From positions 1 through 11,008 of the forward strand of contig JAGAHV010000151.1 of assembly GCA_017626895.1 (NCBI GenBank): DNA of 11,008 nt, written 5' to 3'. Every line of letters begins with the position of its first letter. Position 1 is the first letter of the stretch. The DNA is from Ventricola sp017626895. GTDB lineage: Bacteria > Bacillota > Clostridia > Christensenellales > Aristaeellaceae. The notes beneath the pieces are model-generated. The model was given only the letters and a program-made list of their open reading frames with translations, was not told the DNA's origin and made no database searches. A program made the translations under genes and the position numbers. This document shows positions 8,401-11,008 of the stretch, piece by piece.

Positions 8401-8644
8401 TCGAGCAGATCACGATCAGAAAGTCGGCATCTTTCAGCGCCCGGTTAATGACATCGCTTAAATCGCTGGTAATCGGCAGTTCTTCCTTATCCCGGAAAAT
8501 CCTGCCGATCGTCTTCTTTCCTGTCTTTTTCTGAATCGCTGCCGGAACATGAAAACGTTCCAGTCTTTTCTGGATTTCCGACGCAACCGCATTGTCTTTG
8601 GGTGCGTGCTTATAGGAAATAAAGGCTGTAAAATGCCCGTCCAT
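5471..8644 (-). CDS. TIR domain-transmembrane-beta-propeller protein
   Basis: This is a 1057-residue protein. The N-terminus is a TIR domain (about residues 4-145): FISYKH at 8-13 (box 1 strand), FRD at 50-52, DFLIVICS at 74-81, and STW-PREID at 87-95. Glu93 four residues after Trp89 is the position of the catalytic glutamate in NAD-cleaving TIR domains. A basic stretch (RQYKRKRN, 183-190) precedes one membrane helix (191-210). A helical linker follows with the pattern SRRLMSEGDRLKTIQLLLAALP (written by its GD-x-LKTIQ core, 241-262), common before WD40/propeller regions. The remaining about 770 residues show repeated beta-propeller-like blades (SADGTRIW, LQTGKELW, SADGSRVGV, DAESGKRRW). No NACHT/STAND ATPase lies between TIR and propeller. 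The start chosen is ATG 8644 (see ribosome site). The positive-inside rule suggests a cytoplasmic TIR and an outside propeller. A role in immunity or signalling is inference. Confidence 0.88.
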   Translation of the reverse strand: MDGHFTAFISYKHAPKDNAVASEIQKRLERFHVPAAIQKKTGKKTIGRIFRDKEELPITSDLSDVINRALKDADFLIVICSTSTKLSTWVPREIDTFLQWHSRKRILAVLVDGQSKDVIPDQLRRETVVRTDADGNRVEEEVIYEPLACDFRSGIREAGRTEIPRLAAALLGCSYDDLMMRERQYKRKRNLAIGIPIFCAMGIAIAYLIWSNREIYKNYQQAQANYQQAMINQSIYLTTESRRLMSEGDRLKTIQLLLAALPGENDDRPLVPEAQAALTEALHAYVPERTGDRTTLAAVAEFSMDGEIEDYKATMDGRMLVLLDSFGHVGAWKVDEKSRTLTLEAETVYETELLSNTQVLIRAASGLGVYDLQTGKELWHYEQEDARWEGSRMCVSADGTRIWAGISIRGEQPASYRNRLIQLNAENGEVLCRTENLERDEADAEVQQIACSADGSRVGVALVRNTDFFSAADVDILLFDPKTETLVQAEKTREYSVVNSMCFIGDWLAVMAYPKPDKDPADYASIIGTDMQMSPGEFDVFLCDAESGKRRWTSTCMNSQLNQMRQGKSLLFEEKTQKLICFYANQMTMFSMDSGERMDQIEFTSAILSYRVRSSSESNTLQMYLKNGNIGAVQLDNGPEKKGQGYQFSYFDYDIESFSYINQPETNTVGYLVMPDRTRIWHCREVSDEDFVPYEDSALPAYTIIKNRDQCGDILAMLDYDAHLFLCDLSGERKMQTVDLTDNVGVSLLGADPAAGVFWCSSFDTLFAVDGKNGEITEYGSREEGIEDPCLLQNGRLMYWRNAYPKVQLITADAKDGRLDERVIFEGEESAYFTSIRPDEKMALLNKGIGPELVLVNLDKQERIDLKEALYSRPVQAVWPETDRERVAVTDGKEVLLFSGEGQLLMKAAEPGIEVVSMSTYGDQLLVLYEGGLLTRYSWEDGKMVGWTNISCYANDEFDDSAKWQFEGDKLVLLRLYPHDLAHVIDLATWKEETYVLHALAYDAVRNRLISYTTDEKNQERIGYFPHYTVEELRRKAEKATDGYSLTDEERTMYGLK

Positions 8645-8818
8645 CCGCTTCAATTCCTCCCCTGATCTTCATTCGGCAATTCTCACAGAACCCTTTTCCC
8701 GCAGAAGCATTTCTGACATACTCCCGGTTCCCTTTTTCTGCCCTTTGGTCCAGAACAGGGACCTCCCGTTTCACGCTCCTATACCCGCAGAACGCATCTT
8801 TACAAATCCATTTTTCAT
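8610..8818 (-). pseudogene. Small zinc-ribbon/rubredoxin-like gene, apparently frameshifted, overlapping the TIR start
   Basis: An open frame from 8810 to the TAA at 8610 gives 66 residues starting WICKDAFCGY, with FCENCRMKI near residues 41-49. This is a CX4C and CX2C pair about 33 residues apart, as in a zinc ribbon. The frame has no start codon of its own. One frame away is an ATG at 8818 with AAAGGA 4 bases upstream, followed by a run of five A. One extra A would join them as MKKWICKDAFCGY, strikingly like rubredoxin-type N-termini. As sequenced, the ATG frame gives only MKNGFVKMRSAGIGA and stops at 8771. The coding end overlaps the TIR start by 35 bases. A real frameshift mutation, a sequencing error or slippage at the A-run are all possible. 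A second rubredoxin CPxCG motif is absent, so zinc-ribbon-like is the safer label. Confidence 0.4.
8656..8662 (-). promoter_or_regulatory. Strong ribosome site that decides the TIR start
   Basis: GGGGAGG on the - strand lies 11 bases before the ATG at 8644 but only 2 bases before the upstream in-frame TTG at 8653. The spacing excludes the TTG and supports the ATG, giving a protein starting MDGHFTAFISYKH. The site lies inside the preceding small frame, so initiation may be translationally coupled to it. Confidence 0.65.
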
Positions 8819-8848
8819 GCGTTCCTTTCTCTGTGACTGGCCGGATAA

Positions 8849-9091
8849 AAGGATTTTACTCTGCTTATACAACAATTTCAATCGTCTGATTTCATTCAAA
8901 AGATTCTGAAGGATAACGACGGGAAAAACTATGATCTGCGCTACCATGGGAACCTGACCACAATGGATGGACTGATCCAATTCCGGGATCTGACCGGAAA
9001 GGACCGGATCAATTATGACTTCCATCTGATGGATCAGATCTGGTGGTATCTGAACGCATTTGGCTATGAAATCGTGAAAACGGATGCGTAA
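8849..9091 (+). pseudogene. 3' fragment of an unrecognised gene
   Basis: The frame is open from just after a TAA (8846-8848) to the TAA at 9089-9091, giving 80 residues with good protein character: FTLLIQQFQSSDFIQKIL near the start, then NYDLRYHGNLTTMDGLIQF and NYDFHLMDQIWWYLNAFGYE near the end. I do not recognise the family. There is no ATG with a ribosome site; the first in-frame ATG (8963) leaves only 42 residues. The absence of a start, together with an opposite-strand promoter over its 5' part, suggests the C-terminal end of a longer gene whose front has been lost. A structured region and terminator follow on the same strand, consistent with an old 3' untranslated region. Confidence 0.45.
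8853..8881 (-). promoter_or_regulatory. Sigma-A-type promoter for the leader/TIR genes
   Basis: On the - strand TTGAAA (8881-8876) and TAAAAT (8858-8853) are separated by exactly 17 bases. Transcription would start near 8846, leaving about 28 bases before the ribosome site and ATG at 8818. It lies inside the opposite-strand gene fragment 8849-9091, so that fragment's start was probably lost when this arrangement formed. Confidence 0.55.
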
Positions 9092-9111
9092 TCAATAAAT
9101 CCTGTGGTCTG

Positions 9112-9199
9112 CATCGGAGAGACTATCCAATCAGTGAATCCTGGGGGAATCACTGGTACATCCTGTTAAGCAGGTGTCCAGCATGAATCTCTCCGGATG
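9112..9199 (+). ncRNA. Candidate structured RNA with a three-way junction
   Basis: Hand folding shows a closing stem between CATCGGAGAGA (9112-9122) and TCTCTCCGGATG (9188-9199), 11 pairs with one bulged G. Inside are two adjacent hairpins. One is 9130-9157: CAGTGA pairs with TCACTG, then an A-A mismatch, then TCC with GGA and a TGGG loop, extended outward by a G-T and an A-T pair. The other is 9158-9177: ACA and CCTG pair with CAGG and TGT around a TTAAG loop with one bulged T. The second follows the first without a gap, as in coaxial stacks. The strand is set by the + strand terminator 48 bases downstream. It does not match the purine, TPP, glycine, THF or c-di-GMP riboswitch patterns I can recall. 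It could be a regulatory RNA, a 3' untranslated structure or chance. Confidence 0.4.
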
Positions 9200-9246
9200 A
9201 CGAGAATAGGCTATCTGCAATCATCTGCTCAATACACAATAACGCT

Positions 9247-9280
9247 AAGACCTCAGGCCATCCCTGAGGTCTTTATTCGT
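9247..9280 (+). terminator. Intrinsic terminator
   Basis: AAGACCTCAGG (9247-9257) pairs perfectly with CCTGAGGTCTT (9263-9273) around a 5-base CCATC loop, an 11-bp stem. It is followed by TATTCGTTT, a moderate T-rich tail on the + strand. The - strand side lacks a T-run. It would end transcription through the gene fragment and candidate RNA, before the acetyltransferase promoter. Confidence 0.75.
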
Positions 9281-9383
9281 TTGAAACAGCCAGCATATAA
9301 ACGGGATTGAGATGCACCATATAACACAATCCGTGATTTTCTCATCCGAAAACTACATCATGATCTCTGCTTCAAGCTTGTCC

Positions 9384-9412
9384 TTGCAAAGCCATTCCCT
9401 TTCATTTACAAT
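9384..9412 (+). promoter_or_regulatory. Sigma-A-type promoter of the sugar acetyltransferase
   Basis: TTGCAA (9384-9389) and TACAAT (9407-9412) are separated by 17 bases, a strong match to the vegetative consensus. The start site would be near 9419, leaving about 55 bases of leader before the ATG at 9475. The upstream terminator at 9247-9273 isolates this unit. Confidence 0.6.
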
Positions 9413-9474
9413 GATTTCGTCGCTGCAGGAACACTTCGTCCCCTGCATTCATCACAACTATAAGGAGTTTTTTC

Positions 9475-10116
9475 ATGACAGAACAAGAGAGAATGAAAGC
9501 CGGATACATGTGGCTTGACGACGATGAAAACATGGCTCTTCAAGCCCGCGCCCGTGCATTGGTGGAACAGTATAATTCCCTGCCTGCAGATGCCAACAAA
9601 GAACGCATGGAGCTGGTTCATAAAATATTCGGATCGTGTGGAAAGAATGTCTGGATCGTCCCTCCCATGAAGTGCACGACTGGCATTTATACCTCCATCG
9701 GAGAGGGCTGCTACTTCAACCAGGGTCTGACGATCATCGACGACTGGAAGGTAGAAATCGGGGATCATTCTTTGTTTGGCCCGAACGTGACGCTCTGCAC
9801 CACCGGCCATGCCATTTCGCCCAAACACCGGGGCGATGGCATGTATTCCTTCCCGATTAAAATTGGAAGCGGCTGCTGGATTGGTGCCAATGTCGTGGTT
9901 CTTCCAGGCGTCACCATCGGCGACAATTCGGTCATCGGTGCGGGCAGCATCGTGACAAAAGATATCCCTGCCAACGTCGTGGCCTTTGGCTCACCCTGCA
10001 AGGTCTATCGGGAAATCAACGAGGAGGATGATGTCTACTACTTTAAGGGACACCGTTTTGACGAACAGCCTCCCCGTGAAACCCCTGCGCCCACTCTGGA
10101 CTTTATGGAGTCCTGA
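9475..10116 (+). CDS. Maltose/galactoside-type sugar O-acetyltransferase
   Basis: This 213-residue cytoplasmic enzyme belongs to the left-handed beta-helix (hexapeptide repeat) acetyltransferases of the Maa/LacA/NodL group, which transfer acetyl from acetyl-CoA to a sugar hydroxyl. Residues 5-55 match the N-terminal Maa domain (ERMKAGYMW, then a helical stretch). Hexapeptide turns follow from about residue 70 (GIYTSIGEGCYFNQG, VEIGDHSLFGPNV, KIGSGCWIGANVVV, VTIGDNSVIGAGSIV). The catalytic histidine is His112 in CTTGHAI. FNQGLTIID (81-89) carries the substrate-contact Asn, and FGSPCKVYREI (171-181) is the usual end. AAGGAG lies 7 bases before the ATG. Length is slightly above the usual 185-205 because of a Pro-rich tail (EQPPRETPAP). 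Its own promoter is at 9384-9412, and no operon partner is seen. The acceptor sugar is unknown. Confidence 0.93.
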   Translation: MTEQERMKAGYMWLDDDENMALQARARALVEQYNSLPADANKERMELVHKIFGSCGKNVWIVPPMKCTTGIYTSIGEGCYFNQGLTIIDDWKVEIGDHSLFGPNVTLCTTGHAISPKHRGDGMYSFPIKIGSGCWIGANVVVLPGVTIGDNSVIGAGSIVTKDIPANVVAFGSPCKVYREINEEDDVYYFKGHRFDEQPPRETPAPTLDFMES

Positions 10117-10162
10117 CCCGGCCTTCCCCAGCGACGACCTGTTTAACTGCACGTATAGAAAC

Positions 10163-10218
10163 GCCACTTGCTTTCATCCATCTGAGTCGGTAAAACCAGA
10201 TTGGTTGAAACAAGTGGC
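10163..10218. repeat. Long 56-base hairpin after the acetyltransferase
   Basis: GCCACTTG (10163-10170) pairs with CAAGTGGC (10211-10218); then, past a bulged C, TTTCA pairs with TGAAA. After a T-T mismatch CCATCTG pairs with CAGA and TGG across one bulged T, leaving a 12-base loop (10185-10196). About 20 pairs form in 56 bases. No T-run follows directly; the nearest is GTTTTTA about 12 bases later on the + strand. It starts 47 bases after the acetyltransferase stop and could be a 3' end structure, a weak terminator, or a miniature mobile or REP-like repeat. Confidence 0.5.
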
Positions 10219-10472
10219 TGTATCTCGTCCGGCAGTTTTTATCCAATAAACCCTGCTGTGCTCAGTTTTTACCCTTTGTCGCAAATCAGATTGTTTCTCC
10301 CAGTCATGCATTCCTTCATGTCAGCGTCGAAGAACTGCTGCTTCCTCTTTCGATTGTTGCTGCGTCATTCTTTTATCTGTGTCGGCCAGTGGTCCGGCAC
10401 GATAAACGCCGGCTGCAAAGAATCTATTCCGCATTCGGAACGCAGAACAAAACAGACTGACAGCCGTTTAAT
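10219..10472. other. Non-coding stretch, nothing convincing
   Basis: Together with 10117-10162 this is a gene-free gap between the acetyltransferase (+) and the convergent small gene (-). The + strand frame across 10201-10515 looks like a shadow, with no ribosome site and no family resemblance. Only small inverted repeats are present (CCGGC/GCCGG near 10394-10413; TTCCG/CGGAA near 10427-10440), without T-runs. Confidence 0.4.
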
Positions 10473-10721
10473 CTACGAAATTTCCTTCGTGCCACCATCA
10501 ATCTCTTCCAAATAGTATTCTACAATCGCAGAAGGCCCATCCCACCAAAGTTTTGTCTCCCGATCATAGAGAACGGCACACGTTCTGGATTGCAGAAACT
10601 GTGGCAAGACTTCTTCAACGGGTTTATGGAGGATAGCCGACAGATCGTCCACTGCCATCTGAATATTCATGTCGATGGCAGCATTTCCCTTTTGTAAGGG
10701 AATCGTAGAGTCTACAGCCAT
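10473..10721 (-). CDS. Small protein paired with the DUF3990-like gene
   Basis: This 82-residue protein has no signal peptide or membrane segment. An N-terminal half predicted helical (MNIQMAVDDLSAILHKPVEE, 18-37) is followed by FLQSRTCAVLYDRETKLWWD (42-61) and GPSAIVEYYLEEI. The order 'F-S-T-LYD-T-LW-GP-I-Y' is typical, in my memory, of small conserved proteins encoded next to DUF3990 or DUF3791 genes in clostridia; I have no formal family name for it. GGGAG lies about 9 bases before the ATG, inside the upstream gene. The two genes overlap by 10 bases (10712-10721), which points to translational coupling and a fixed stoichiometry. An antitoxin or accessory role is inference from that layout alone. 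Confidence 0.75.
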   Translation of the reverse strand: MAVDSTIPLQKGNAAIDMNIQMAVDDLSAILHKPVEEVLPQFLQSRTCAVLYDRETKLWWDGPSAIVEYYLEEIDGGTKEIS

Positions 10722-11008
10722 ACTCGTTCACTCCCTTCGAACGTCAAGGCAGCCAACGCTTTAACCGTCCTGAAACAGAACTGGTCTTTCAGCCTTTCAG
10801 GCAGGAGCAGCCCAATGCAGATCCTGTCAGCACTCTCAGAACCTACCTCTCCGAAAAGACCGTCCAGGTAAGTAATCATCGTCGCATTGGCATTATCGTT
10901 TGCACTCTTTCCCGAAATAATGTCGCAGCATTTCAGTTCCTGTACCAACTCAGGAAAATAGCGGTTCCGGCGATGGCCAATTACGCAGTGCACCCAGTCA
11001 ACCTCCGC
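10712..11008 (-). CDS. DUF3990-like protein, N-terminus beyond the window
   Basis: The frame is open to the right edge, so only the C-terminal 98 residues are present. The GTG at 10993 is an internal valine, since the frame continues upstream as AEVDW. Recognisable parts are VHCVIGHRRNRYFPELVQEL, then CDIISGKSANDNANATMITY (a 'YDIVSGPIANDD'-type block), and the ending LKDQFCFRTVKALAALTF (compare Q-SFHTEKAI). These blocks in this order fit the DUF3990 family (PF13151), which to my knowledge is related to ADP-ribosyltransferase folds. The residues that would bind NAD, usually near an N-terminal 'YHGS' motif, lie outside the window, so activity cannot be judged. It overlaps the downstream small gene by 10 bases. 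Possible toxin-like or regulatory role is inference. Confidence 0.7.
   Translation of the reverse strand, partial: AEVDWVHCVIGHRRNRYFPELVQELKCCDIISGKSANDNANATMITYLDGLFGEVGSESADRICIGLLLPERLKDQFCFRTVKALAALTFEGSERVWL

Noticed and set aside
8645..8653. TTG start for the TIR gene, three codons upstream
   Set aside because: Only 2 bases separate it from the GGGGAGG site; the ATG at 8644 has a workable 11-base spacing.
9112..9199. Purine or TPP riboswitch, because of the three-way junction
   Set aside because: The junction and loop bases do not match either consensus.
9188..9215. Hammerhead-like core (GGATGACGAGAA)
   Set aside because: It lacks the exact CUGAUGA and GAAA core and the required stems, so a self-cleaving ribozyme is not supported.

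Overview
The window looks like an accessory stretch from a Gram-positive gut-type Clostridia genome, with Lachnospiraceae or a close relative the best guess. This rests on moderate GC, strong AGGAGG-type ribosome sites, and protein families typical of that group: TIR plus beta-propeller proteins, DUF3990-type proteins, 'AAA-ATPase-like' proteins and a CtpE-type P-type ATPase. No rRNA, tRNA, CRISPR array or intact transposase was seen, so the assignment is an inference from gene content.

Left part (1-1730). This is gene graveyard. A regularly spaced array of CAGTAAAC repeats (88-152) sits beside a near-perfect palindrome (64-81). Next come short, frame-broken coding pieces on the + strand (188-942), then about 230 bases in which I recognise nothing, then a clear remnant of a RecQ-like DNA helicase on the - strand (1175-1654).

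Centre (1733-8818). Everything coding is on the - strand. In transcription order from the right: a promoter (8853-8881); a small zinc-ribbon/rubredoxin-like reading frame that appears frameshifted (8610-8818); a large TIR-transmembrane-beta-propeller protein whose start overlaps it (5471-8644); a perfect 36-bp palindrome (5311-5346); a decayed C-terminal piece of an AAA-ATPase-like protein (4923-5310); a complete cation-transporting P-type ATPase of the CtpE type (2382-4703); and a GNAT acetyltransferase (1733-2269). The TIR protein is the most likely immune or signalling component. The ATPase and GNAT are ordinary housekeeping or accessory genes that may form a transcript of their own.

Right part (8849-11008). 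The + strand carries the 3' end of an unrecognised gene (8849-9091). It is followed by a compact region predicted to fold as a three-way-junction RNA (9112-9199) and an intrinsic terminator (9247-9273). After that comes a well-formed promoter (9384-9412) and a complete hexapeptide-repeat sugar O-acetyltransferase (9475-10116). A long 56-base hairpin (10163-10218) follows that gene. At the right edge, on the - strand, a DUF3990-like protein runs off the window and overlaps an 82-residue partner gene, a layout suggestive of a two-protein toxin/antitoxin-like unit.

The most interesting points are the TIR-membrane-propeller gene with its frameshifted zinc-ribbon leader gene, the unassigned structured RNA at 9112-9199, the repeat array at the left end, and the DUF3990 pair.
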